Positions 18,638 through 27,643 of a stretch of DNA of 64,000 nt are shown here, one piece after another. The notes under the pieces were generated by a model that saw only the letters and a list, made by a program, of their open reading frames with translations, was not told where the DNA came from and made no database searches. The stretch is from Paenibacillaceae bacterium (lineage in GTDB: Bacteria > Bacillota > Bacilli > Paenibacillales > NBRC-103111). The stretch lies in assembly GCA_029256185.1 (NCBI GenBank), contig JAQSYI010000002.1, forward strand, positions 62,001 through 126,000. Direction: 5' to 3'. Each line of letters starts with the position of its first letter. The stretch's first letter is position 1. A program made the position numbers and the translations under genes.

Positions 18638-19159
18638 TCACAAGTTGCAAGGCACAGCTCCTCCATGATCACCTCCGCTGGCCAGAAACTGCTCCATCTG
18701 CTTCCGGTGGTGCGCATCGTGCGACACAAACATTTCCTGCAAAAATCCGGAGAGGGTATACGAGCTTGGAGCCGAAAATGTCCGGAAGAAATCAGGGACC
18801 TGCACCTGATGGAGCAATGATACCAGTTCAAGGCGGAGTTTAACCGCTTGTGTGAGCAGTTCCCCGGCCGGTAGAGTCCTGCCATATGCAATGGCTTGAT
18901 CATTGAACAGTTGTACATCAGCATGTTCGTCCAGAACGACCCGCTCCTGATTTACGATTCTGGCAAGCGTGGTTTGTGCGAAATTCTCATCCCATCTCAT
19001 AATGTGGCTAATGCTGTCGCAAACCGACCATTGACTCTTTTCCATCGACGCTCTCAACACTTCATCGGAGTAGCGGTGCAGCGAATCGACGAAGGAGGCA
19101 TAGTCTGTCAATTGTGCGATGATCTGGTCCGGCTGCAAAAGCAGGTCATGATTACCCAT
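18638..19159 (-). CDS. DinB-superfamily protein
   Basis: 173 residues forming the four-helix DinB_2/YfiT-like fold. The metal-binding histidine pattern is visible: an early SHIMRWDENF and a late SHDAHHRKQMEQF, where DinB proteins place their second and third metal ligands. Members are thiol transferases or metal-dependent hydrolases, or uncharacterised damage-inducible proteins; no specific reaction can be assigned here. It lies between the leader of array 1 and the DUF421 gene and is transcribed toward the array. Confidence 0.85.
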   Translation of the reverse strand: MGNHDLLLQPDQIIAQLTDYASFVDSLHRYSDEVLRASMEKSQWSVCDSISHIMRWDENFAQTTLARIVNQERVVLDEHADVQLFNDQAIAYGRTLPAGELLTQAVKLRLELVSLLHQVQVPDFFRTFSAPSSYTLSGFLQEMFVSHDAHHRKQMEQFLASGGDHGGAVPCNL

Positions 19160-19416
19160 TCTGTCACCCCTTCAATACAATGCAAACATTTGTTTCCATC
19201 ATAAACCAACTCAATGCTAATTGACAAGCTCAGCTTTATCCGATGTCCGCACTCCCCGGCAATCCGCGGTGAGATAACCCCACTTGAAAGCTGATTATGG
19301 ATCGGCGCGTCAATTATAAACAATTCCAGTATTGGCGATACTAGCAGGAACAGCTTATGCTGGAGCATTCTCGACAATGATCGCGGCATTCAGCGGTCAA
19401 TAAGGAGCCAATCATA

Positions 19417-20127
19417 ATGACATACCTGATAATCACTTTTCGCATTGTTTCGGTGATGGCCTTGATCCTCTTTCTGATCCTAAGAACCGGCAGGCGCAAA
19501 ATCGGCGAGTTGCCCGTCTATGACTTCCTGTCCGTCATCGTGATTGGAAGCGTCATAGGCGCAGATATTTCCGAGCCGGATATTCCCCACCTGCCCACAT
19601 TATTTTCCGTGGTAGTCATCGTTGCGCTGCAATATTTGGTAAGCCGCCTGTTAATCAACAGCAAAAAAATTGCCCGTAAGCTCACTTTTGGGCCAACCGT
19701 CATTATCCGCCACGGCCAATTCATCAAATCCAGTATGGAACGCCTGAAATATTCCTTGGAGAACGTGACAATGGCGCTGCGGGAAAAGGGTGTGTTCGAC
19801 TTAAGCGAGGTGGAATTCGCTATTGTGGAGGGCAGCGGAAGCATCAGCGTCCTCAAAAAATCAGAGTTCCTTCCCGTAACCCCGTCGGACATATTGCTGA
19901 AGACTTCCGCCAAAGGTCTGTCTGTCCCTCTGATTACGGATGGGGAGGTTCATGACAGCAACCTGGAGCAGCTCAAGCTGGACAGGCAATGGCTTGCATC
20001 CCAGCTTGAGCAGGCGGGTATTCCCAATTTTAATGAAGTCTTCTACGCAGATATCAACAGTGAAGGCAAATTGTACATCTCCAAGATCGTTCAGGCGCAG
20101 AACCTTCAGGACGACTTCACCTTGTAG
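19417..20127 (+). CDS. DUF421 (YetF-type) membrane protein
   Basis: 236 residues starting at an ATG after AAGGAG. Three N-terminal membrane helices (about 2-20, 33-50 and 56-75) are followed by the two-part cytoplasmic DUF421 domain (TVIIRHGQFIKSSMERLKYS, then the block LKKSEFLPVTPSDI and the tail LYISKIVQAQN). In Bacillus, DUF421 proteins such as YetF and YdfS are general stress/sporulation-associated membrane proteins; their biochemical activity is not settled. The last 416 bases are repeated as a truncated copy at 23714-24129 behind CRISPR array 2. Confidence 0.88.
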   Translation: MTYLIITFRIVSVMALILFLILRTGRRKIGELPVYDFLSVIVIGSVIGADISEPDIPHLPTLFSVVVIVALQYLVSRLLINSKKIARKLTFGPTVIIRHGQFIKSSMERLKYSLENVTMALREKGVFDLSEVEFAIVEGSGSISVLKKSEFLPVTPSDILLKTSAKGLSVPLITDGEVHDSNLEQLKLDRQWLASQLEQAGIPNFNEVFYADINSEGKLYISKIVQAQNLQDDFTL

Positions 20128-20250
20128 CAACAGGAATATAAATCCATGATGAGTAACCTACCCTCGAATTCCAAGCAGCTTTTTTATCGCAGCTCCGTAC
20201 GGGGGCAATGCCGCCCCAGCCAATCCGCCTAACGGAAAAGCCGCTCTAGC

Positions 20251-21705
20251 CTATTCCTTCCGCAGGAGATCGTCCAGTTTCTCTGTCAATGCCTCCAACT
20301 CATAGCTGCTGTATGATATGGCCTCCATCTGGTGCTGCTGCATCTCGGCGCTGGCCAAGACCTCCTGAACAGAGGCTGCGGTTTCCTCAGTAGCCGCGGC
20401 AATGGAAACCACCTCGGCAACCATGACCCGGGAGGAGCCCTCGAGTTGGCTGTTCAGTTGCTTCAATTCTTCCGCTTGATGCAGCACCTGGCTGGAGTTG
20501 TTAGCCATCTGCCCAAACAGCTCCCGTACCTCCATCGCCTCCCGGCTCCCCAGAGCGGCCTCTTTCAAGCAATAGCCTGCTTGTTCGGAGACCTTGGCGG
20601 TTTTTTCCCGCAAATCATTCAGAATTGAAGCAATGGAGTTGGACTCATTCTGAGTATAGCTGGAAAGCTTCCGTATCTCCTCGGATACGACTGCAAAGCC
20701 CTTGCCGTGCTCACCCGCCCGGGCAGCCTCGATAGAGGCGTTCAAGGCCAGCAGATTGGTGTTCCGGGAAATGGCCCCAATGGTAGCGGCAATTCCTTCC
20801 ACCTTCTGGTTTTGTTTCTCCATAGCAGCCATAAACTCATTCGTCTCATTGGTGATCCTTTGGATTTGGCCCATTGTTTCCGCCAGCTTATTCATCCTTG
20901 TATTGCCCTCCTGGGTGATGTCGCTTAAGCTGAGGGCTAAGTCACTCATTTGCTGGGAAGCCTGCGCGGCAGAGCTGATAAATTGGTCCATCTTCTCCAG
21001 GTCGGAGCGAATCATCCCCGCATTGCCTGCTTGGGATTCGGTGGTGGAGGCGATCTCCTGGAATGCCTTCGTCACCTCACCGGCAATGGCACTGGTGGCA
21101 GCCGCATTCTCGTTCAGAGAATGCTGGGCTTGGGTCAGCACAACAGCAGAATGGCGGACCTCCTGAAACACATTGCTCATCCGAAGCTGGGCCTCCACGC
21201 TTTCCGCCCGGCTTAGCTCAATATTCTTCCGCATCCTCTGCCCGAACCAGGACTGAGCCATAAGAAACGCCATCGTGAGAAACAGGAAGACATTAAGCCC
21301 GACTATATCAGACTCGGCATAAGAGGCTTTCGTGAAGTAAAAATAATTGGTGAGGCCAAGGGAAAGAGTGCCGCTCAATAGAATCGGACGGTAATCATGA
21401 TACATGGTCACAGCGGTCAGCGCATAGTAAACGATCAAGTAATTGGAAAAGCTGTTCGTGTACTGAATGAAGAGAAAGGATGCAACCGCCAGCCCTACTG
21501 CAATCACATATTTTACGGCCCAATCCGCCCTGCGGCTCCATACCATCAATCCGGCAATGGCGCAGTTCGCCCCGCCCGAATACGCAAGCACCTTCATTGT
21601 GCGGGGAGTATCCATGCTGGCCAATATTCCCAGAGCAAATGAAAGGAAAAGCAGTATAACCATCATCTTGTTTCTTTTGTGTAAATCCAGGGAATGCTCG
21701 TTCAT
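20251..21705 (-). CDS. Methyl-accepting chemotaxis protein with six-helix membrane domain
   Basis: 484 residues from the ATG at 21705, which has AAGGAGGAGT upstream; a longer frame to 21837 lacks a ribosome site. About six membrane helices fill the first 180 residues ([16 protein letters not shown] through [15 protein letters not shown]) with no large extracellular loop. The cytoplasmic signalling helix hairpin follows, with the conserved tip [20 protein letters not shown]. It should signal to CheA/CheW, sensing through the membrane domain rather than a classic ligand pocket. There is no HAMP domain between membrane and signalling region that I can recognise. It stands alone between DUF421 and a MITE-like element. 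Confidence 0.9.
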   Translation of the reverse strand: MNEHSLDLHKRNKMMVILLFLSFALGILASMDTPRTMKVLAYSGGANCAIAGLMVWSRRADWAVKYVIAVGLAVASFLFIQYTNSFSNYLIVYYALTAVTMYHDYRPILLSGTLSLGLTNYFYFTKASYAESDIVGLNVFLFLTMAFLMAQSWFGQRMRKNIELSRAESVEAQLRMSNVFQEVRHSAVVLTQAQHSLNENAAATSAIAGEVTKAFQEIASTTESQAGNAGMIRSDLEKMDQFISSAAQASQQMSDLALSLSDITQEGNTRMNKLAETMGQIQRITNETNEFMAAMEKQNQKVEGIAATIGAISRNTNLLALNASIEAARAGEHGKGFAVVSEEIRKLSSYTQNESNSIASILNDLREKTAKVSEQAGYCLKEAALGSREAMEVRELFGQMANNSSQVLHQAEELKQLNSQLEGSSRVMVAEVVSIAAATEETAASVQEVLASAEMQQHQMEAISYSSYELEALTEKLDDLLRKE

Positions 21706-21894
21706 ATACAGATTACTCCTCCTTGGTTCTGCCTTCCAGGCAAAGAACCGCTTAGCTGCATAATACCTGATTAGATCCATAATTGAAAAAGACTGCCAGC
21801 GGCAGCCATAAGGTTTATCCGTATGTTCTATTGCCATTAGAGGAAATTAATCCGGGTTTTTCGCAGTCTTTTTCCCTCTTTCGCTCTTTTTCTT

Positions 21895-22061
21895 TAGGGT
21901 TTGTTTGAAAACTCCGAGGGGAGCAGATTTAGCCGAATTTTCGCTTCTGCAAAGGCACTTTTGTACAGGCATACCTGGGGTACATCAAATGAAAGCAACG
22001 ATAGCTCGGGGCGAAAAGGCGGTTAAAAATGCCCTCAAGCAAGTTTTCAGACACGCACCAA
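21895..22061 (-). mobile_element. MITE-like element type 1, copy 1
   Basis: A 167-bp sequence, inverted relative to 38755-38923 and clearly homologous along its length. It starts TAGGGTTTGTTTGAAAACTC and ends GTTTTCAGACACGC, matching the terminal inverted repeats of the other copy with some decay. It has no reading frame of note, so it would depend on a transposase elsewhere. Confidence 0.7.
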
Positions 22062-22190
22062 TACAACTTTTGGTAAATTCGTTCCTCATTCATGAGGTGG
22101 AATCTGCTCAGTTGCAACGGATCTGAGAGCACCTGAGAGACTTATTTACGGGAACAGAGGGGAATGGTGCGGCTTTACTGGACCGGAAGA
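22061..22190 (-). repeat. Dispersed repeat module B, inverted copy left of array 2
   Basis: The reverse complement aligns with 60519-60646: CTCTCAGGTGCTCTCAGATC, GAATGAGGAACGAATTTAC and a terminal tract ending TTGTATTGG. It abuts the type 1 MITE directly, the same arrangement as at 38921. Confidence 0.7.
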
Positions 22191-22267
22191 GCAGTCAATT
22201 ATAAGCGGCGCCAGCAGCTGGCAAAATGATAGCTATTCCGGGCATGGGGCCCTCAATGACTCAACAG

Positions 22268-22574
22268 CTAGTGTTGGTCTGCATAAAAAAGCCAACAGGT
22301 GCACAGCGTTTACGTCCTCTGCGTTTTGGAGTCAGTCCGGTGCCTTCTATGGAACGCCTACCTGCAAATCTACAGTTATTTTCTCCCACAGCCCTTACTT
22401 GTGCGGCTTTCCCTGTAAATCTACAGTTATTGGGGTTCCTAACCCGGTCTTTCCTCGCATTCTGCTCCAACTAACTGTATTTTTGCAGTTAGTCGTTGAA
22501 GTGAATTCAACTGCTGCTAAATGAACTGTATTTTTGCAGTTATTTTCTTTTGTCCACGGCAGATGCGGTTCATC
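22268..22574 (+). repeat. About 300-bp duplicated block left of CRISPR array 2
   Basis: Aligns along its length with 60641-60949, left of array 3, starting at CTAGTG and ending just after CTTTTGTCC. Both copies contain two CTACAGTTAT boxes and two AACTG(T/G)ATTTTTGCAGTTA boxes that could pair with each other. No coding frame is conserved between the copies. It marks a duplication that included the array flanks. Confidence 0.8.
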
Positions 22575-22628
22575 GCCTTCTGCCCGAGCCAGTTAGGGGC
22601 GGTCTTCTCAAGCGGCAGCTGTTAGGAT

Positions 22629-23484
22629 ATTTACGTAGACAACCCCATACAGAGTATGATGGGCCCAGTTGCCCTTTATCCACTCCCACACAGCCACATT
22701 TCAATCCACGCACCCCATACGGAGTACGACTGAACGTGGCGGGGAGATTTTGGATCTGCCAAATGATTTCAATCCACGCACCCCATACGGAGTGCGACTT
22801 TTGTTACCCTTAAGGCACGGCGGTGGATTATATATTTCAATCCACGCACCCCATACGGAGTGCGACTTCACTTCTTCAGGCTGCCATTTCAACCGACGGC
22901 AAATTTCAATCCACGCACCCCATACGGAGTGCGACTTGCGTTTCTCCGCGCACGTTTTGAACGAGGCAGGCATTTCAATCCACGCACCCCATACGGAGTG
23001 CGACCAATACACTAATAAAACTAGTTCTTTCTTACCCTATATTTCAATCCACGCACCCCATACGGAGTGCGACTTTATCGCAGACCGCAAAACAACATGC
23101 CATTTCTGAAATTTCAATCCACGCACCCCATACGGAGTGCGACTTCATAACGGAGGCGGAGGGGGCATTGTATTCAGCGATTTCAATCCACGCACCCCAT
23201 ACGGAGTGCGACTCGCGGTGCTCATCGTATGCATTGCGACCATTAGCGATTTCAATCCACGCACCCCATACGGAGTGCGACCTAGGTAAGACTACGACGG
23301 CAGCGGCGGTTCTTAACATTTCAATCCACGCACCCCATACGGAGTGCGACTCGGTCCCTTCCGCCACAAACCATCCCGCGGACAATTTCAATCCACGCAC
23401 CCCATACGGAGTGCGACATTGGGCCGCAGTAGCATCGTAATATAAACGGAGATTTCAATCCACGCACCCCATACGGAGTGCGAC
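22629..23484 (-). CRISPR. CRISPR array 2: 12 repeats plus one decayed repeat, type I-C-like
   Basis: Same 33-bp repeat as array 1, starting at 22698, 22766, 22834, 22903, 22972, 23041, 23111, 23180, 23249, 23318, 23385 and 23452, with 11 spacers of 34-37 bases. The leftmost repeat carries one change (GGAGTACGAC). A strongly decayed repeat at about 22629-22660 (still with AACCCCATAC and AGAGTATGAT) stands one spacer length further left, as expected for the old trailer end. The leader is on the right, so transcription is leftward. The spacer at 23282-23317 encodes LGKTTTAAAVLN in one open frame. Confidence 0.96.
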
Positions 23485-23713
23485 GGCAAAAATATCACCC
23501 ATTGATCTTGCAACGCGATCAATTCAATAGGATTGTCGTAAATCCATATACAGAAAATATAGCATAAATGTTGACATTTATAAAAACAAATATTTCCCCT
23601 CTTGATTCGACATTTTTTGAGGTGCGAAGGACCCGGGGTTTTTATGGGAGCATCACATTCGCACCACCGATGAAGCATCGGCTGATGCACGGCCGCTAAG
23701 GCTTAACCGTGCA
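23485..23713 (-). promoter_or_regulatory. CRISPR leader 2
   Basis: Nearly identical to leader 1, including the extended -10 region and the GGTGCGAA...TTCGCACC inverted repeat (23621-23628 and 23658-23665). At its right end it runs straight into the truncated DUF421 copy. Confidence 0.85.
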
Positions 23714-24129
23714 ACGGCCAATTCATCAAGTCCAGTATGGAGCGCTTGAAATATTCCTTGGAGAACGTGATGATGGCGCTGCGGGAAAAGGATGTGTTCG
23801 ACTTAAATGAGGTGGAATTCGCCATAGTAGAGGGCAGCGGAAGCATCAGTGTTCTCAAAAAATCAGAGTTCCTTCCCGTAACCCCGTCGGACATGCTGCT
23901 TAAGACCTCCACCAAAGGTCTGTCTGTGCCTCTGATTGCGGATGGGAAGGTCTATGACAGCAACCTGGAGCAGCTCAAGCTGGACAGGCAATGGCTTGCC
24001 TCCCAGCTTGAGCAGGCGGGTATCCCCAGCTTCATCGAAGTCTTCTACGCGGACATCAACAGTGAAGGAAAATTGTACATCTCCAAGATCGTCCAGGCAC
24101 AGAACCTTCAGGACAGCTTCACCTTGTAG
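23714..24129 (+). pseudogene. 5'-truncated DUF421 gene copy
   Basis: A 416-base copy of 19712-20127, from CGGCCAATTCATCAAG to the stop codon, with scattered substitutions and no gap. The frame is intact (about 138 codons) but the three membrane helices and the promoter are missing, and the break point is the right edge of CRISPR leader 2. An ATG at 23737 exists without a good ribosome site. This is a recombination product, probably not expressed. Confidence 0.88.
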
Positions 24130-24187
24130 CAATGGAAATATAAGTTCATCGTGGGCAAAAGTCTCCTGCCCGTACCGCCGCTGTTCC

Positions 24188-25063
24188 TTATTTGTCCCGC
24201 AGAGTGGCCGTTACCACCGTTTCCCGCGACTCATTATTCCTTACCTTGACGTGAATGGCTTTGGTTGTGCTATTGCCCCTTCTGTCGGTAATCTTGATGG
24301 TGATCGTATCTTCTGTCAATTGTTCCGGATATCCGTCCAACTGAATATGGCCGATTCCCGAGCCGTCATTGCCGGCGGCCAACCCCATTTTATCCTCCTC
24401 GCTCAGCTTATCCGGCTTGATCCCGTATCCGAGAAAATGCGAGTAGTTGTCCGCCGCTGCCCACTTATACAGATTCCACGCCGTCCATCGGTACCATATT
24501 TGATCATATTGCCCGAAATCCTCGTCAAAGGTCATCGTCAGCTGTTTGTCGTACAGCTTGCTGAAATCGGCTACTGAAACCTGACGCTCCTCATCAAAAT
24601 ATTGGTATAAATTTGAATTCCAATATTTTTCGTCCTGCGTTTGGGTCCAATCCTTGGCATAAATGTACTCGTTCTTGGTTGTGATCTCAATCTTGGCAAT
24701 ATCTTGCCCCTCAATAAAAAATTCCAGCCCTGGTCTGGGGTCCACATTGCTCACGGATATCCCGTAATCCTCCGACCGCTTCTGATTATCCGCCAACCGG
24801 AACACCGCTCCATCCTTCTCGATAACATGGATGCCGTAAGCCCAGCTCTCCCCGCCGCCAAAGGGCATAAAAAGCGTCAATGCCAGCACCAGACAAACCG
24901 TGGGCAGCGCAATTCCCACCGGCCACCTCCAAAAGAACCGCCTTGCCTGCTGCGCATGCGGCTTTTGGGGAGACAGTATATGCTCAAGCATCCGCTCCTT
25001 CTGAAACTCGCCAGGCTTCATGCGGTCGAAGGCTTCCACCAAATCCTGCTTATTCAACTTCAT
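24188..25063 (-). CDS. Membrane-anchored anti-sigma factor-like protein
   Basis: 291 residues. A short cytoplasmic N-terminus (about 1-45) would bind the sigma factor, one membrane helix follows at about 47-66 (PVGIALPTVCLVLALTLFMP), and the remainder is extracellular with no recognised domain. It overlaps the sigma-factor stop by 14 bases, which suggests translational coupling and a one-to-one partner. Recognition rests mostly on this arrangement; no zinc-binding HxxxCxxC motif is present. Confidence 0.75.
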   Translation of the reverse strand: MKLNKQDLVEAFDRMKPGEFQKERMLEHILSPQKPHAQQARRFFWRWPVGIALPTVCLVLALTLFMPFGGGESWAYGIHVIEKDGAVFRLADNQKRSEDYGISVSNVDPRPGLEFFIEGQDIAKIEITTKNEYIYAKDWTQTQDEKYWNSNLYQYFDEERQVSVADFSKLYDKQLTMTFDEDFGQYDQIWYRWTAWNLYKWAAADNYSHFLGYGIKPDKLSEEDKMGLAAGNDGSGIGHIQLDGYPEQLTEDTITIKITDRRGNSTTKAIHVKVRNNESRETVVTATLRDK

Positions 25064-25499
25064 CCTCCTCCATTTCCAGCTTCAGCTGCTTTCTGGCGCT
25101 TCGCATTTTCATTTTGACCGTGTTCAGATTCAGCTTCAGCATGCTTGCGATCTCGGCCACCTTATATCCTTCATAATAGTGCAAATACAGGATAAGCCGA
25201 TGCATGGCAGGCAGTTTTCGCAGCTTGCCGGCGAGATCGCTGTCGATGTGCCGGAACGCTTCCCCTTGATCTCCCATGACGGCATAGGAATCCAGATCAA
25301 CGACCTTCCTCCGCCACCATTTACGGTGCATATCACGGCAATGGTTGCGCGCGGTTGTGATGAGCCACGCCTTCTCGTGCCCGTTATCGGCGAAGGACTT
25401 ATGGCTTGCCATCAGCTTCATGAAGACAGATTGGGTGGCATCCTCCGCATCCTGCTTGCTGCCCATCATGGAATAGCTCACTCGGTAAACCAGTTCCAC
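25050..25499 (-). CDS. ECF-family RNA polymerase sigma factor (true start probably upstream)
   Basis: 149 residues if started at the GTG at 25499. Region 2 is SMMGSKQDAEDATQSVFMKL with KAWLITTARNHCRDMHR, and region 4 is KLPAMHRLILYLHYYEGYKV with AEIASMLKLNLNTVKMKM. The GTG cuts into region 2.1. The same frame continues open upstream and adds IIEAYNRH, which fits the family, back to about 25585, but contains no ATG, GTG or TTG. The best-placed start after AAAGGGGG would be an ATC or ATT. So either a rare start codon is used or the start is damaged. The anti-sigma gene follows with a 14-base overlap. The cognate promoter is proposed at 25610-25646. Confidence 0.85.
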   Translation of the reverse strand: MELVYRVSYSMMGSKQDAEDATQSVFMKLMASHKSFADNGHEKAWLITTARNHCRDMHRKWWRRKVVDLDSYAVMGDQGEAFRHIDSDLAGKLRKLPAMHRLILYLHYYEGYKVAEIASMLKLNLNTVKMKMRSARKQLKLEMEEDEVE

Positions 25500-25609
25500 A
25501 TGGCGGTTGTAGGCTTCTATGATGGACTGATCCGGATGCGGAGCAGCGTGCGGGTGAATGATAGGTTCCTGCGTAATCAGTAAATGAATGATGGCCGTGA
25601 TCCCCCTTT

Positions 25610-25646
25610 CTCTTATAACACGGCCGAGCCTGCCAAAAGGTTTTCC
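25610..25646 (-). promoter_or_regulatory. ECF-type promoter upstream of the sigma/anti-sigma operon
   Basis: On the minus strand, GGAAAACCTTTT is followed 16 bases after AACC by CGTGTTATAAG, matching the general GGAAC-N16-CGT layout of ECF promoters in Bacillota. It lies just before the AAAGGGGG ribosome site, which implies an autoregulated operon with a very short leader. Confidence 0.65.
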
Positions 25647-25726
25647 CGGGAGAAATTATTTTTCATAAAAATCTTCCCGCCCCGTGAAAGTCTTATTATG
25701 CCAACCGGGTATTCACACTGATTCGA

Positions 25727-26581
25727 TCATTTCACATATCGGAGTATGCGAATATTCAATACGGCCGCAATGCTGCCGAGGATAATGAAAGTCCCCGCCA
25801 AGCCCATCAGCTGGCCTGGGGATAACTCCAGTCCCAGAGACAGTTGATAAACGGATTGGAAAATGACGCAAAGCCCCACTCCAGTCAATAAGGTGAGCAA
25901 AACAGGCGCCATTTTGTACCCGATTCTCCTTTTCTTCAGCAGCATGATGCCGCAAAACAACGCCACGGGCAATATGATCGCCAGATCCAGGACAAAGGTT
26001 GGCTCCGTTGTATAAATCTCGAGGGTTTCCATCGGTTTGCCCGTCAATAGGGCGGGAATGATAAAGGTGAGCCACATCAAAACCGAACACCCGCTGATTA
26101 TGAGGAATATGCCGGTTCCAGTGAATTTCCTCTCATAAACCGCATTGGAGTATGGCTCCGTCAGGATAAGTTGGTGGAGGGACAGTAAAAATGCGAACAT
26201 ACTGCTGCCAAATTGCAAGACGTAGAGGAGAAACAATGAATTGAAGCTCACCCCCATAACAAGGCAGGTTGCCGCATAGCTGACTATGGATAAAAGCCCT
26301 GTCCGCAGCAGCAATTGCAGCCGCGGGTTTTTGAGCGCCACAGTAACAACAATAAGAAGAATTGCCGCCAGAATTAAGACGACATCGGTTCCTTTTGTGG
26401 CGCCCGTTTTTAGAAGCGAGTTATTCGCATAAACGCCATCTCCCCACAGGGTAATCTTCGCTCCGTGTATGCTCTCAACAACTCTGCGTGTTCCGCCGTT
26501 TGTATATAAAACTCCGGTGCAGGCAGAGAGTACAGTCGTAACCGCAGAAATAACCGATAATACCGTAATCGCCCTCTTCAT
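25727..26581 (-). CDS. Polytopic membrane protein, unrecognised
   Basis: 284 residues. A signal-anchor-like N-terminus (MKRAITVLSVISAVTTVLSA) and about seven further hydrophobic segments are separated by short loops. One larger extracellular loop (about 25-60) lies between helices 1 and 2. No catalytic or transport motif was recognised. It lies between the ECF operon and a TetR regulator, all on the minus strand and only 45 bases from the TetR stop, so it may be co-transcribed with and controlled by that regulator. Confidence 0.7.
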   Translation of the reverse strand: MKRAITVLSVISAVTTVLSACTGVLYTNGGTRRVVESIHGAKITLWGDGVYANNSLLKTGATKGTDVVLILAAILLIVVTVALKNPRLQLLLRTGLLSIVSYAATCLVMGVSFNSLFLLYVLQFGSSMFAFLLSLHQLILTEPYSNAVYERKFTGTGIFLIISGCSVLMWLTFIIPALLTGKPMETLEIYTTEPTFVLDLAIILPVALFCGIMLLKKRRIGYKMAPVLLTLLTGVGLCVIFQSVYQLSLGLELSPGQLMGLAGTFIILGSIAAVLNIRILRYVK

Positions 26582-26626
26582 TCCTGATCCCCCATCTCAA
26601 AATGATTTTTCCTGCATTCTGCGCAC

Positions 26627-27211
26627 TCACAATTGTCTTATTCCTTGCAAAATAATATCAAACTGTACGCGGAACAACTCCTCAGCCCGATCCAATGTGA
26701 TGCCTTTCTGCCGTGAAATCATTAGACTAAAACCCAAAAAGGAACTCCAAACCGAGAAGGCCGCCTTCTCCGAATCCATTTCCCGGATTAGTCCGCTTTT
26801 CATAGCCGCTTCGAACTTTTGGCTCAGATAGGCAACCCACTCCGGCCGCTCTGTCTTTTGCCGGCTGTACTTATGCAGTACAATCAGGTTGTACTTTTCA
26901 GGCTCCTCATAGGCAAGCCGCATCACCCGGCGAAAAACAGCTTCCATTTCACGGAAGATATCCTGGTCCTGCTCGATCAGCTTCTGTATCTCACCATGAA
27001 GCCACTGCGTCTGTGCCGCTTCAATAGCGTCAATAATCTCCTGCTTATCGCCAAAATGGTAATACACCACACCCGTTGAATATTTCATCTTCTGTATAAT
27101 TTTCCTTATGGATACTTCCTCAAAACCCTGTTCCAGTCCGATGAAAAGAGCGGTATCCAGAATTTCCTGCCGAACCGATTCACTGCGTAATCGTTGTCCT
27201 TCCCGCGCCAT
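26627..27211 (-). CDS. TetR-family transcriptional regulator
   Basis: 194 residues from the ATG at 27211 with AAGGGGTG upstream; a longer frame exists but lacks family character. The helix-turn-helix is at about 10-57 (IRKIIQKMKYSTGVVYYHFG, then DKQEIIDAI), followed by a TetR_C-type ligand and dimer domain. It is followed by a membrane-protein gene. A palindrome TTACA-C-TGTAA at about 27230-27240, just upstream of the start, is a candidate operator. Ligand and targets unknown. Confidence 0.88.
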   Translation of the reverse strand: MAREGQRLRSESVRQEILDTALFIGLEQGFEEVSIRKIIQKMKYSTGVVYYHFGDKQEIIDAIEAAQTQWLHGEIQKLIEQDQDIFREMEAVFRRVMRLAYEEPEKYNLIVLHKYSRQKTERPEWVAYLSQKFEAAMKSGLIREMDSEKAAFSVWSSFLGFSLMISRQKGITLDRAEELFRVQFDIILQGIRQL

Positions 27212-27511
27212 TATTACACCCCTTATCATTACACTGTAAATAAAAATATCACTGTTATTATATTTCGAACAGAATATTTTGTAAACCGGCAAGCCCAACT
27301 CTTCCCGCTTCCTGCCTCCAAAATGACCGCTTTGCCTGCTTGTACGGCCTTTGGAATGATCATTTTGGTCCGGATTGTGGGAACAAGTATGATTTTTGCG
27401 TATGCAGCACTGCGGAAAAGTTCGTATGGATGAGGAAATTTGCGATTTACTCGGCAATTGGCATGGTGTAAGGTGGGACCATAGAGGAGATGAAAGCGCT
27501 GACAGACTCTT

Positions 27512-27631
27512 ATGCTTACGAAGTCAGCTTTGCTCCGCAAAGCTCTAAGTGGATGCTTACGAAGCAAGCTTTGCTCCGCAAAGCTCTAAGTGGATGCTTA
27601 CGAAGTCAGCTTTGCTCCGCAAAGCTCTAAG
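27512..27631. repeat. Three tandem 41-bp repeats before the second sugar operon
   Basis: Units start at 27512, 27553 and 27594 (ATGCTTACGAAG). Each contains AGCTTTGC-TCC-GCAAAGCT, an 8-bp hairpin with a 3-base loop. The last unit ends against the AAGGAGG ribosome site of the permease gene, so these hairpins would be in its 5' leader. They share CTTATGCTTACGAAG with the repeat at 2204. Confidence 0.88.
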
Positions 27632-27643
27632 GAGGAGAAGGGA

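Noticed and set aside
22226..22474. 82-codon frame in the duplicated block left of array 2, with a counterpart at 60644
   Set aside because: The copies differ by small gaps and changes, and the sequence is better explained as a non-coding repeat with inverted boxes.
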